DNA from: Aminobacter niigataensis
GTDB taxonomy: Bacteria; Pseudomonadota; Alphaproteobacteria; Rhizobiales; Rhizobiaceae
Direction: 5' to 3'
DNA: 64,000 nt
Assembly: GCF_014200015.1 (NCBI RefSeq)
Contig: NZ_JACHOT010000006.1
Location: 62,001 to 126,000 of the forward strand
Shown: positions 9,168 to 17,687 of the stretch, piece after piece
Numbering within the stretch: position 1 is the first letter of the stretch
Layout of the letters: each line of letters begins with the position of its first letter
Made by a program: the position numbers and the translations under genes
The notes under the pieces: model-generated
The model's input: only the letters and a program-made list of their open reading frames with translations
Told to the model about the DNA's origin: nothing
Databases searched by the model: none

Positions 9168-10412
9168 TTACTTGCGCAGGACGTTGGCGGTGAAGTAGGC
9201 AGCCAACTGGTCATTGAGGACCGCCGGCATGCGCGCCAGAGCCCGCTCCTTGAACTGCTCGGTGGGGATCAGCCGTGCGACCTGCTCTGGCGTAAAGCTC
9301 TGGGCGGGGTCGATGTCGGTGCGAGCGGAGCGCGATCCAACCGCCGACAACTTCTCGAGCTGAACCTCCTTGCTCATCAGGAAATCGAGCATCAGGAGCC
9401 CGGCCGCCGGGTTGCTTCCGTTGACCGGCAGGAACAGGCCGTCACCGCCGCCAACCTGGCCCTCCTCCAGCAGTTGCTGGCGCACTGTTGGCGGCAGCAG
9501 GCCCCGACCGGTGAAATCATAGGCCATATCTTCCCAGGCGGTGCCGATGGCGCCGGCGCCGTTGGCGATAAGGTTGAGCGTATCGGAATTGCCGTTGGTC
9601 ACTTCGATCGAGGACAGGATGTCCTTGTAGTAATCCCAGACCGGCGCCATGCAGTCACCGGCGGCGAAGGCATCGGCTTCCGTCTTGGTGATGTTCCACT
9701 GGACGAAAGTTTCGCGGCAGGCGGCGTCGGTTACCTTGGCAAAGGCAATCGCCTGCATCAGGCCGCTACCCGAACCACCTCCAGCCGGCGAAGTGACGAC
9801 GAACTTTCCCGGATTGGCCTTGGCCCAGGCGGCAAGCGAATCGAGATTGGTCGGTACCGTATCCGCCGGCACCGTGCGGGTATCGAAGATGATGCCGGTC
9901 TGGTTGCGGTGGAACGGCAGGAAGGTGCCGCCGTGGTCGATGCCGCTGGTAACGGTGGCGATAGCCGGATCGAGGGCAGCTCCGCTCGGCAGCAGCTTGT
10001 GCAGCGGCACGTTGGCAACCACGCCTTCGCCCCCGAGCAGCGGCAGGCTGCCCGAGCTCACGAAATAGGCATCGGCAGGAGCCTTGGCACCCGAATTGTG
10101 GGCGGCGATCAGCTGCTGGTTGGCAGCCTTGTCCTCGCCCCGGACATACTCGACCTTGATGCCGTACTTGGCCTCGAATTCGGGGATGAAACGGTCGTTG
10201 AACAGCGGGCCGAACGAGTCGGTGAAGTCGTAGAACGTGACCGTTCCCTCTTTTTTCGCCAGCGGAACGATGACATCATAGAAATTGTCTGCACTCAGCG
10301 TGCCGAGATCGAAACCCGGATCGGTGTTGAACTTGTCCGAGCCTGTGGGTTCGACCGCGTAGGCGGCAGTGCTCAGCAGGATGGCGATGGACGCCGTCAC
10401 CAAGGCTTTCAT
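9168..10412 (-). CDS. periplasmic solute-binding protein (iron/phosphonate-like class)
   Basis: 414 residues with a clear signal peptide (MKALVTASIAILLSTAAYA). The mature part resembles the large extracellular-solute-binding class used for iron, 2-aminoethylphosphonate, thiamine and phosphodiester ligands (for example VTFYDFTDSFGPLFNDRF). It is encoded between the phosphatase-like gene and the ATPase in one direction, so it supplies ligand to that importer. The neighbouring phosphodiesterase and phosphatase suggest an organophosphate ligand; this is inference. Confidence 0.88.
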   Translation of the reverse strand: MKALVTASIAILLSTAAYAVEPTGSDKFNTDPGFDLGTLSADNFYDVIVPLAKKEGTVTFYDFTDSFGPLFNDRFIPEFEAKYGIKVEYVRGEDKAANQQLIAAHNSGAKAPADAYFVSSGSLPLLGGEGVVANVPLHKLLPSGAALDPAIATVTSGIDHGGTFLPFHRNQTGIIFDTRTVPADTVPTNLDSLAAWAKANPGKFVVTSPAGGGSGSGLMQAIAFAKVTDAACRETFVQWNITKTEADAFAAGDCMAPVWDYYKDILSSIEVTNGNSDTLNLIANGAGAIGTAWEDMAYDFTGRGLLPPTVRQQLLEEGQVGGGDGLFLPVNGSNPAAGLLMLDFLMSKEVQLEKLSAVGSRSARTDIDPAQSFTPEQVARLIPTEQFKERALARMPAVLNDQLAAYFTANVLRK

Positions 10413-10446
10413 TGTCTAGTCTCCACGTTGGGGTGAGGCATTGCGA

Positions 10447-11283
10447 TCAGTTCGCAACCTTTCCGGTGCTCCGCGGCTCATTTTCCCGATGAAGCGGAGT
10501 GCCGGAAAACGGAGCTGGCAGCGCGGCCAGCAATTGCTTGGACAGCAGTGGTGCCACGGCATAGACCGGGGCACCGGCGGCAAGCCCGTTGGCTTCGAGA
10601 TAGTGGCCGGTCACCGCGCCGGCACAGGCGGCGAGATAAAGCCCGCCCACCGCGTCCCAGGGGTTCATGTGCGGTTCGAGGTAGCCCTCGAGCCGGCCGG
10701 CTGCGACATGAGCGAGGCAAAGCGCACCAGCTCCCAGGCGGCGATGCTCGGTCCCCACTGCCGTGAGGCCTGCGATGACATTGGCGGCAACTTCCGAGCC
10801 ATGGCGTGACGAGAAGCCAAGGCCGATCACGGCTTCGAGGAGATCGGTTTCCTGCGAACATGAGACCTCGGCCTCATTGACGCGGACGACGCCATCCGGG
10901 CCGGCGTGAAACAGCTCGTTCTGAACCGGATCGAGGATCCACGCTGCAACAGGCCGGCCATCCGACAACAGCGCCAGCGAGATGCAGAAATAGCCAAGCT
11001 TTCGAGCGAAATTGACCGTGCCGTCGATGGGATCGATCAACCATGTGTAGCCGGCCGACGACGCTCCGCCGCCCAGCTCTTCGCCGATGATGTTGTCGTG
11101 CGGAAAGGCATTGCCAACTTCCGTCCGGATCATGCGTTCGATGGCGAAGTCGGTTTCGCTGACGAGGTCGCCGGGAGATTTGCTCGACACTTCGATAGAC
11201 GGAGCTGCATAGGCGGCAAGGGCCAGCCTGCCGGCTTCGGCTACAAGAGTGTTAGCCAGCGAAAGACGTTGTTCGAGGTTCAT
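10447..11283 (-). CDS. inositol monophosphatase family protein
   Basis: 278 residues from MNLEQRLSLANTL. The Mg-dependent phosphatase motifs are intact: GEELGGG supplying the metal-binding Glu, LIDPIDGTVNF (the hallmark DPxDGT) and WDAVGGLYLA (WDxxxG) near residue 210. Family members dephosphorylate inositol phosphates, histidinol phosphate, PAP or other sugar phosphates. The ATG overlaps the TGA of the LacI regulator (ATGA), which places it second in the operon. Together with the phosphodiesterase it could act on the products of an imported glycerophospho-alcohol. Confidence 0.9.
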   Translation of the reverse strand: MNLEQRLSLANTLVAEAGRLALAAYAAPSIEVSSKSPGDLVSETDFAIERMIRTEVGNAFPHDNIIGEELGGGASSAGYTWLIDPIDGTVNFARKLGYFCISLALLSDGRPVAAWILDPVQNELFHAGPDGVVRVNEAEVSCSQETDLLEAVIGLGFSSRHGSEVAANVIAGLTAVGTEHRRLGAGALCLAHVAAGRLEGYLEPHMNPWDAVGGLYLAACAGAVTGHYLEANGLAAGAPVYAVAPLLSKQLLAALPAPFSGTPLHRENEPRSTGKVAN

Positions 11284-12335
11284 TTCTGCCCCCTTGTGGT
11301 GTTGCGGACAATCAGCTGTGGTGGGCAGTAGATGACGCCGTCGGCGCTCGGGGTCGGCACCGGGCTCGCCATATGCAGCTCGGATTGCCGGTGATTTTCG
11401 ATATGGCCGACAACGGCGGCCACCATCGTATCGAGCGGCTGCTCGAACGTGGTCAGCCGATAAGGCGCCCAGGCCGACGCCGGCAGATTGTCGAAGCCGA
11501 CCAGCGACAGGTCCGAGGGAATTCCAAGCGCGCTCGACCTGAGTCCGTCGATAAACCCCAGCCCCAGCGCGTCGTTTGTCGCAAACACCGCGTCGGGACG
11601 CCCGGCTGCAGACAATTCGAGCAGCCGCCGCGCGCAGGCACCTCCTGCGTCGGTGGACATCGCGTCGTTGCACCAGATCTCTGGCTCGATACCGCGATCG
11701 CGTGCCGCGGCGACAAAACCCTCGGTGCGGCTGCGGCTGGCCCAGCTGTCGGCGGGTCCGGCGAGGACGAGAAGGCGTTGCCGTCCCTCGTCGGCCAGCA
11801 CCGTCGCCGCATGACGGCCGCCGAGCCTGTTGTCTGTTGCGATGGCAAAGGCCCGCTCGTGATTTGCCGGGCGGTTGAGCGCTGCCAGGAACTGGCCGCG
11901 CGACAGGATCGCCTCGGCCCGCGCCTTCTGCACCACGCCGGCCGTCACGACGACGCCTCGTGTGCGCCAGCTGATGGTCTCGGCAAGCAGGCGATCGACC
12001 TCCTCGTCGCGTTCGGCGTGAAAAAGCAGTGGCTGCAGGTGGCGCTCCTCGAACGCCTTCAACAGGTGAGAGAGCACCTGGGCGCGCCAGTCGAAGCTCA
12101 GTCGGGTGGTGATCACAGCGACAAGCGGTGCATCGCCTGTCACCATGCTCGCCGCCAGCGCATTGGGCTGCCATCCGATCTCTGCGGCTGCCTTGAAGAT
12201 TCTTTCCCGCGTGTCTGCCGCAATCCGGCCATTGCCGCTGAACGCGCGGCTGACCAGCGCTTGGGACACGTTGGCCGCCCGGGCAACATCGCGCGACGTG
12301 ATGGTGTTGAGCTTGTCGGAACGAGGTCGGGTCAT
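11280..12335 (-). CDS. LacI family transcriptional regulator
   Basis: 351 residues. The N-terminal helix-turn-helix is canonical (TSRDVARAANVSQALVSRAF, residues about 13-32), followed by the hinge region (GWQPNALAASM) and a periplasmic-binding-protein-like ligand domain. It is the first gene of the leftward operon that runs through the phosphatase, ABC importer and phosphodiesterase, with ATGA coupling to the next gene. A perfect palindrome 20 bp ahead of its start suggests autoregulation and control of the whole operon. Confidence 0.93.
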   Translation of the reverse strand: MTRPRSDKLNTITSRDVARAANVSQALVSRAFSGNGRIAADTRERIFKAAAEIGWQPNALAASMVTGDAPLVAVITTRLSFDWRAQVLSHLLKAFEERHLQPLLFHAERDEEVDRLLAETISWRTRGVVVTAGVVQKARAEAILSRGQFLAALNRPANHERAFAIATDNRLGGRHAATVLADEGRQRLLVLAGPADSWASRSRTEGFVAAARDRGIEPEIWCNDAMSTDAGGACARRLLELSAAGRPDAVFATNDALGLGFIDGLRSSALGIPSDLSLVGFDNLPASAWAPYRLTTFEQPLDTMVAAVVGHIENHRQSELHMASPVPTPSADGVIYCPPQLIVRNTTRGQK

Positions 12336-12355
12336 GGCCCCAGCTCCCCTATCCG

Positions 12356-12371
12356 GGTAATACGTATTACC
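12356..12371. promoter_or_regulatory. LacI-type operator candidate
   Basis: GGTAATACGTATTACC, a perfect 16-bp palindrome with the central CG typical of LacI-family operators, located 20 bp upstream of the LacI-family gene start. Binding there would block transcription of the regulator and the downstream transport and phosphodiesterase genes. Confidence 0.8.
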
Positions 12372-12665
12372 AGCCTTGCTGTGATTTCGTCGGTGACCAT
12401 TGCGCTTGCCAACTGTTTGGATGCGCGACTCCTAGCCGGCCATTGTGACAGGCAGATTACGTCCGAGGAAAACGTGGACGCCGTTGCGTTGGGCGCGACC
12501 CGCCCGGTGCGATACTGCGAATGAAGTGCGCAACGCTGGAAAAGTCCATCCGTTGATGATAGTCGCCACGAGATCAGGATTTTCGCAGGCGAGCGTTGGC
12601 GCGCCACCGGGCGCGACCGAGCGTTCCAACCGCACCAGTTATTGGATCGTCAGGCCAGTCAAATT
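12372..12665. other. intergenic stretch without recognised gene
   Basis: Between the LacI operator and the DUF1612 remnant. Short open frames exist on both strands, but none shows a family motif, a good ribosome site or plausible length. It probably holds the upstream promoter of the LacI operon. Confidence 0.4.
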
Positions 12666-12745
12666 TTGCTGCACCACGCCCCAGGCGCGGCACCTGCCCC
12701 GGCCGGTACTCTCGCGCCGTTCGAGTTCGTCGACCAGCCTTGGCG
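12666..12745 (-). pseudogene. remnant of DUF1612 (RHE_PE00001) family gene, C-terminal end
   Basis: Read leftward, this encodes LVDELERRESTGRGRCRAWG, which matches the last residues of the intact family member at 24120-25253 (IGELELREITGRGRYRAWG). A stop codon lies just upstream in the same frame and no start or N-terminal part is present. It is a decayed fragment left by a duplication or deletion event. Confidence 0.75.
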
Positions 12746-12766
12746 AACCGGCTTACCCAGTCTGTG

Positions 12767-13579
12767 TCAGCTCGTGAGAGCCTGTTCTATGCGGCGCGCC
12801 GTAGCCAGTATACTCTCGCCCAGCTTGGCCAAATGCGCTTCAGACGCAGCGTCCGAGGGCAATCCAAAGCTGATGGCTGCTTCAATGTCGCTATGACCCT
12901 GCGCTATCTTCGCGCCGACAGTGACAACTCCCGGAAAGAGTTCGCTCCTGATCAATGCGTAACCATTCTTTCGCGCGAACTCTATCTGAGCATCGAATTC
13001 AGCAAGAAAGGTTTCCCCCACGGCATTGTCTTGAAATACGCGATCCTTGAACTCTTTGAGACGTGCTTCGGACAAGTCCGCCAGAATCGACAGCCCCATC
13101 GCCGTAGCGACCAGAGGCACCTCCGTACCGGGTGCCAACCTGATGCTGCTCCGGCGCGCCGCGGAGAAGTCGTAGAGGTAAACGATGCTCGTATCCTTGC
13201 GGACGCCCAGGAAGCAGTTGACGCCTAGCCGTTGACCAGCCTCCTGCAGGATCGGCTTGGCCACGGCCTCGGTCTTCATTGTTTCGGTGTAGCTCTGGCC
13301 GACACGGTAGCTTTCGATTCCGATGATGTACTTGCCGGTCGCGGGGTTCTTTTCGAGAAAGTTGCGATGGCGAAGGGTGGCTACGAGCCTGTGCGTAACC
13401 GTCGAGCTGAGGCCGAGAATATGCCCGATCTCGCGCAGGCTCAGCTCACCGTTCGTCTTGGCCACGAGCGACAGGACATCCAGCCCGTTCGCGAGAACAA
13501 GACTGGTGCTGGTGTCCTGCTTGCGCTCGGCGGGACCGGTCTCTTGCAGAAATGTTTCGCTTTCGCTGTCCTTCGACAC
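12767..13579 (-). CDS. IclR family transcriptional regulator
   Basis: 270 residues: a winged helix-turn-helix domain (LSLREIGHILGLSSTVTHR, residues about 45-63) followed by an IclR effector domain (GVNCFLGVRKDTSIVYLYD and later GAKIAQGHSDIEAAISFGL). Such regulators sense a small catabolite and act as repressors or activators. It is the distal gene of a ten-gene leftward array, 191 bp after the flavin reductase gene, so it may have its own promoter. The array is its probable target. Confidence 0.9.
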   Translation of the reverse strand: MSKDSESETFLQETGPAERKQDTSTSLVLANGLDVLSLVAKTNGELSLREIGHILGLSSTVTHRLVATLRHRNFLEKNPATGKYIIGIESYRVGQSYTETMKTEAVAKPILQEAGQRLGVNCFLGVRKDTSIVYLYDFSAARRSSIRLAPGTEVPLVATAMGLSILADLSEARLKEFKDRVFQDNAVGETFLAEFDAQIEFARKNGYALIRSELFPGVVTVGAKIAQGHSDIEAAISFGLPSDAASEAHLAKLGESILATARRIEQALTS

Positions 13580-13770
13580 TTTGACCTTGCCTGTTCATGC
13601 GTCATGCGGAGAGTCCGGCGGCCAAAGATCATGGTCGCGCCTGAACGACAAGTCTCGGAAACAAATATCTTTTTGAGCGCCATTCAGAGCAGATTCGGAA
13701 ATGACTATCTCGCGCGCCGTGTGCGCCGGCAATAGCGACGCCGGGCACGCCGTACCCGCCACCGCCGCCG

Positions 13771-14442
13771 TCAGGACCGGAGCTCGCGTCCGTACTGACG
13801 ATACGGATCGTCCAAACCGTCGGGCATCTCGACCACTTCGCGCGTGCGACAGTAGCTGCGGCCGGCGATGCGCCCGAGCGGCTTGAGCTTCCGATGATCG
13901 ACCCGATGCCCGGATACCAGACCGGCTCGCGCATGCACCGCCACCACCTCGCCGGCAATCAGGGTAGCCGTTTCCCCGAACCTTTCCGTGCGCTGCAACC
14001 GGCACTCGAACGACATCGGCGAGGCAGCAAGGCGTCGTCCGTCGATCGTCGTGCAATCCAGCGTGTCCAGACCGACGATCTCGGCTTCGCTCTGGTCTGA
14101 GCGGAACGGAAATGCACACGCCTGCGTCGCCTGCGCGAGATCCTCGTCCACCACGTTAATCACGAATTGCTGCGTGCGAAGAATGTGCGCATGGGTATCC
14201 TTGATACCGTCGCTGTACTGGCCCGACACGATGCCGAGGATCGGGGGCGTCGCCGACAGGATGATGAACTGGCTGAACGGGGCGACGTTGACTAGACCCG
14301 TCGGTCCTATTGTCGACACCAAGGCGATGGGCCGCGGCACGACCGACGCGGTCAGGAACTTGTAGCGGTTAAGCGGCGTCAACGGATTGAGATTCACCTG
14401 CTCGAAAGCGGCTTCGCCGAATGCGGAAGACATGTCACTCAT
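13771..14442 (-). CDS. flavin reductase family protein (NtaB/DIM6 type)
   Basis: 223 residues of the flavin-reductase-like FMN-binding fold: PLNRYKFLTASVVPRPIALV near residues 23-42, VNVAPFSQFI, and QQFVINVVDEDLAQ. Members either reduce free FMN for a partner monooxygenase or use bound FMN. Its ATG overlaps the stop of the amidohydrolase gene by 4 bases. In this cluster it could feed reduced flavin to the luciferase-like monooxygenase, a role also possible for the SsuE-like reductase. Confidence 0.88.
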   Translation of the reverse strand: MSDMSSAFGEAAFEQVNLNPLTPLNRYKFLTASVVPRPIALVSTIGPTGLVNVAPFSQFIILSATPPILGIVSGQYSDGIKDTHAHILRTQQFVINVVDEDLAQATQACAFPFRSDQSEAEIVGLDTLDCTTIDGRRLAASPMSFECRLQRTERFGETATLIAGEVVAVHARAGLVSGHRVDHRKLKPLGRIAGRSYCRTREVVEMPDGLDDPYRQYGRELRS

Positions 14443-15260
14443 GGTTGAAGAAGCGCCTCGATGAATGGGGATAGCGTTTGCTGCAGAAGGCGCGCGCCGT
14501 CAGCCTCGTATTCCGGCGCGCCATAGTCGTTCTCGTCGCGGACGAGAAGGTAAGCGTTCATGGCGATTTCGATCTGAACGGAATCAATTCCGGCCTTTGG
14601 GTTGCCGAAATGACGCGTGATCCATCCCCCTTTGAAGCGGCCGTTCGATACCCAGGTGAAGGGCGACTGTTCGGCAACAGCCTCGAGCTTCGCCTGCACC
14701 CGCGGCAAACAGGATCGGCCGTCATCGGTGCCGATGTTAAGGCCTGGCAACGTGCCGTCAAAAAGGCGCGGAATGCGCGGTCGGATCGAATGGCAATCCA
14801 GCACCGCGACCCGCCCGTGCCTTGCGCGCAGGCGTTCGATCTGCTCGCCCAACGCTCGGGCATAGGGCTCATGGAACAGGCGACGACGGCACTCGATCTC
14901 GTTGGGCGCAGGTTCGGAGCCGGGTCGGTAAAGTGGCGTCCCGTCGAAGTCCGTGGTCGGGCATAGCCCCGTGGTGGCCTGACCTGGATAAAGGGATTGC
15001 CCGTCCGGGGGACGGTTCACATCGATGATGCTTCGGGAGATATCTGTCCGGACCACCGTGGTGCCGGCGGGCAGGATCGGCCGGAAGACCTGATGCAGAT
15101 GCCAGTCCGCGTCGCGTGTCGTGAGCTTTGTGTTGGCGAACCCTGCCGCAAACTCGTCAGGAACCGTAGTTCCGGTATGAGGCAGGCTGACGATGAAAGG
15201 GAGATTGCCTTCGACGACCTCCAGCCAGTCCCCTCCTCCGCGCAAGGAGGCCTCACCCAT
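14439..15260 (-). CDS. hutG: N-formylglutamate amidohydrolase family protein
   Basis: 273 residues. The zinc amidohydrolase motifs are visible: VSLPHTGTTVPDEF (residues about 24-37), DADWHLHQVF, RTDISRSIIDVNRPP and VLDCHSIRPRIPRLFDG. The family removes formate from N-formylglutamate in histidine degradation, with relatives acting on N-formylaspartate and similar amides. No other histidine-pathway gene (hutH, hutU, hutI) is nearby, so a different N-formyl substrate made by the adjacent monooxygenase and aldehyde dehydrogenase is plausible. It overlaps the upstream gene by 8 bases and the downstream gene by 4. Confidence 0.88.
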   Translation of the reverse strand: MGEASLRGGGDWLEVVEGNLPFIVSLPHTGTTVPDEFAAGFANTKLTTRDADWHLHQVFRPILPAGTTVVRTDISRSIIDVNRPPDGQSLYPGQATTGLCPTTDFDGTPLYRPGSEPAPNEIECRRRLFHEPYARALGEQIERLRARHGRVAVLDCHSIRPRIPRLFDGTLPGLNIGTDDGRSCLPRVQAKLEAVAEQSPFTWVSNGRFKGGWITRHFGNPKAGIDSVQIEIAMNAYLLVRDENDYGAPEYEADGARLLQQTLSPFIEALLQP

Positions 15261-15693
15261 GGGTAACGCCGCCGCTGAAGGTTTCGAAGATCGCCACCAC
15301 TTCGTCGAGTTGATCGGCGCCGGTGAAGAAGTGGTCGGCGCGCAGGCCGCACACGGGCGCGGCCTTCAGTCTGCGAGCGTTGACCGGCTCGAGCGCCGTG
15401 CGGATGAAGCCGGGCACGTCGAACGGCAGCTCGGAATTCGTCGAAAGCACCTTGAGCGGGCCAAAATGCTTGCGTTCGAGCGACGCAATGCCGAGCGCGT
15501 GCCATGTCTCGACGTCGATTACCAGCGAGAAGCCGAACTGGTCGCGCGTCACGGTGCAATATTTCGCGGTCGACTTCTCGAGGGCCGAAACGGCCACGGC
15601 GAGGTGTTCGACGGGAAGGTCAACGAGATAGTACTCTTCCGGCCAGACTTTGACCTGCATTGTCTTCCAGGTTTCGATCGGATCGTATGCCAT
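15253..15693 (-). CDS. hypothetical protein, possible ACT-like domain
   Basis: 146 residues, no signal peptide or membrane segment. The C-terminal half (LPFDVPGFIRTALEPVNARR and GLRADHFFTGADQL) vaguely resembles ACT-type amino-acid-binding modules, but the match is weak and no catalytic motif is seen. It is tightly packed between aldehyde dehydrogenase and amidohydrolase genes in the same direction, so a sensory or accessory role in this pathway is likely. Function unknown. Confidence 0.7.
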   Translation of the reverse strand: MAYDPIETWKTMQVKVWPEEYYLVDLPVEHLAVAVSALEKSTAKYCTVTRDQFGFSLVIDVETWHALGIASLERKHFGPLKVLSTNSELPFDVPGFIRTALEPVNARRLKAAPVCGLRADHFFTGADQLDEVVAIFETFSGGVTHG

Positions 15694-15714
15694 TGCTTTC
15701 GCTCGCAGTTTGCT

Positions 15715-17085
15715 TCAACCGATGACGGCGGTCGAACGTGTGAAGAATCGAATGCTTTCGTCGCCGAGTTCACCGACGCCGGCGCCGGAGCCCTTCCAGC
15801 CACCCGCGGGCAGGCCGACGGACAGACCGGGGGTCGAGTCGTTTATCTTGACGGTGCCGACCTCTGCCTCTGCTGCGAAGCGGCGGGCCTTGGCCCGGTC
15901 GGTGGTAAAGACGCACGCAGCCAGCCCATAGTCGCTGTCGTTGACGCAGGCGATCGCATCCGTCAGATCGGACACTTGCGTCACGGCGAGGATGGGGCCG
16001 AAGAATTCCTCACGCATCAGGTCGTCGTCGCGCGGGACGTCGTAAAACACAGTCGGCGCGAAGAAGGCGCCGCCCGTGCTGTCGCCGACCGTCGTCAGTT
16101 CCAAACGGAGCTGAGGGATGCCACGTGCCAGCGCAGCCTCGCGAACGCCGTCGAGCTCCCGACTTTTGTCACTGGAGATCACCGGACCGGCGACTGTCCG
16201 TTCGCTCTGGGGATCGCCGAACCCGAGGGCGGACACTGCCTCAGACAACAGACCCAGGAACGCGTCGGCGACCTCACGCTCGACATAGACGCGCGAAACC
16301 GCCGTGCACTTCTGCCCCGCGAAACCGAAGGCGCCATAAGCGATCCGCCGGGCAGCGTGCCGAAGATCCGCGTCCGCCGCTACGACAGCTGCGTTCTTGC
16401 CGCCCATTTCGCACTGGATCGCGCCTTGCCGCTGCAGCACCGTTTGGCGGATCTGCTGTCCGACGGCGGTCGAACCGGTGAAGCTGACCGCCTGGACACG
16501 GGGGTCGGCCACGAGGCGGCGTGCCAAGTCCGAGCCTTGCTCGTAGAGCGGCGTCAGGACGTGGTCGGGAAGGCCAGCCCGCACCGCGAGATCGGTGACC
16601 AGAGCCGACGTCTCCTGGCAGAGCGGCGACGGACGCCATATGACGACGTTGCCAGTCACCAGGGCACCCGCGATCTTCTGGACCGGACTGGACAGCGGGT
16701 AGTTCCAAGGGGTGATCAGCCCGACCAGCCCCTGCGGCTTCAAGAGGACTCCCCCTTCAGGAAGGCTTGAAACTGCACCGACTTGAGCGGTCCGACCCCA
16801 AAGAGGCCAGCCCGCAAAGTATTCCAGCATCCGCACCGAAGCGTCGACTTCCGCTCGGGCTTCCCCAAGAGGTTTGCCGACCTCGCGGATCAGCAACTGG
16901 GCGAAACGCTCCTTCTCGACGCTAATCAGTTCGGCGAGACGCATGAGTATCCTGGCGCGGGCCTCGACAGGCATGCCGCGCCATTCGGGCCGCGCCTTGC
17001 GGCCGTTCTCGATGATACGGTCGAAGCTCGCCGGATCGGTCTGCAGGTTGGCACCCGTTGGCACTGAGGACAGGGCGACCGTCAT
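15715..17085 (-). CDS. NAD(P)-dependent aldehyde dehydrogenase
   Basis: 456 residues, slightly short of the usual 480-500. Catalytic features are intact: ITPWNYPL with the catalytic Asn, FTGSTAVGQQI in the cofactor site, the general-base Glu in CEMGGKNAAVV, and the nucleophile Cys in FGFAGQKCTAVSR. It oxidises an aldehyde to a carboxylate in the cytoplasm, possibly a semialdehyde formed by monooxygenase cleavage of the imported compound. It overlaps the FMN reductase gene by 4 bases, so it is co-translated with it. Confidence 0.93.
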   Translation of the reverse strand: MTVALSSVPTGANLQTDPASFDRIIENGRKARPEWRGMPVEARARILMRLAELISVEKERFAQLLIREVGKPLGEARAEVDASVRMLEYFAGWPLWGRTAQVGAVSSLPEGGVLLKPQGLVGLITPWNYPLSSPVQKIAGALVTGNVVIWRPSPLCQETSALVTDLAVRAGLPDHVLTPLYEQGSDLARRLVADPRVQAVSFTGSTAVGQQIRQTVLQRQGAIQCEMGGKNAAVVAADADLRHAARRIAYGAFGFAGQKCTAVSRVYVEREVADAFLGLLSEAVSALGFGDPQSERTVAGPVISSDKSRELDGVREAALARGIPQLRLELTTVGDSTGGAFFAPTVFYDVPRDDDLMREEFFGPILAVTQVSDLTDAIACVNDSDYGLAACVFTTDRAKARRFAAEAEVGTVKINDSTPGLSVGLPAGGWKGSGAGVGELGDESIRFFTRSTAVIG

Positions 17086-17687
17086 GCCGAGTTCCTCGGC
17101 ACCGTTCCGGCGCGGTCCGGCTGGGGATGGCCCAGGAACGGAAGCGGTCGGTCTGCCGAGACGGCAATCACGAAGTGACGCAGCGCCTCGACATATCGTG
17201 GATTGCCGGCGAGATGCTGCTTCAGCGTCCCCCCCTCCGGCACGGTCAGGTCGGCGGGATTGAAGAAGGCGCTTTGGATGATGTGGCGGGCGCCCATCGA
17301 CTGCAGGATGGGACGCACGCCGTAGTCGAGCGCCAGCGCGTGGGCCAGCGATCCCCCCGTTCCGACGGGCCAGACGACCTTGTCGGCCATGCCGTACTGG
17401 GGAAGCGTGTCGATGAACGACTTCATCAGACCAGACAGCGAAGCCTTGTAGATCGGGGTTCCGATGACGACGCCATCGGCGGCCTCGACAGCCTCGATGG
17501 CCGCCTGCAGGGTCGGTTCGTTCAAGTCCCCCGACAAGAGCGCTTCGGCGGGGATGTCGTTCAGAGAAACCAGCGTCCTGCCGATGTTGTCGGGGAGTTC
17601 GTTGAGGATCTGCGAGACGACCGCGGCAGTGGAAGATGGTCGCGAAGGACTTCCGACCAGGGCGACGACGCGGAGAGGCATGTCCAT
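17082..17687 (-). CDS. NAD(P)H-dependent FMN reductase, SsuE/MsuE-like
   Basis: 201 residues with the flavodoxin-like fold: VVALVGSPSRPSSTAAVVSQ near the N-terminus and the conserved GVVIGTPIYKASLSGLMKSF (about 73-92) followed by GGSLAHALALDYGVRPIL. Homologues supply FMNH2 to alkanesulfonate or related two-component monooxygenases. It sits directly after the sulfonate-type ABC permease gene (1-base overlap) and in the same operon as the luciferase-like monooxygenase, a natural partner. Confidence 0.92.
   Translation of the reverse strand: MDMPLRVVALVGSPSRPSSTAAVVSQILNELPDNIGRTLVSLNDIPAEALLSGDLNEPTLQAAIEAVEAADGVVIGTPIYKASLSGLMKSFIDTLPQYGMADKVVWPVGTGGSLAHALALDYGVRPILQSMGARHIIQSAFFNPADLTVPEGGTLKQHLAGNPRYVEALRHFVIAVSADRPLPFLGHPQPDRAGTVPRNSA

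Noticed and set aside
8514-10436. 640-codon plus-strand open frame antisense to the ABC ATPase and binding-protein genes
   Set aside because: High G+C produces long antisense frames; no family motif is seen, while both minus-strand genes have clear domains and a signal peptide.
10447-12174. Apparent 575-residue fusion upstream of the inositol-phosphatase-type protein
   Set aside because: The added N-terminal part is an off-frame reading of the LacI-family gene; the real start overlaps the LacI stop.
14439-15260. A histidine-utilisation (hut) operon
   Set aside because: Only a HutG-type enzyme occurs here, and the HutD-type protein is 21 kb away; hutH, hutU and hutI are not in the window.
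15193-16770. 525-codon plus-strand open frame
   Set aside because: It mirrors the aldehyde dehydrogenase and neighbouring genes, whose catalytic motifs are intact on the minus strand.
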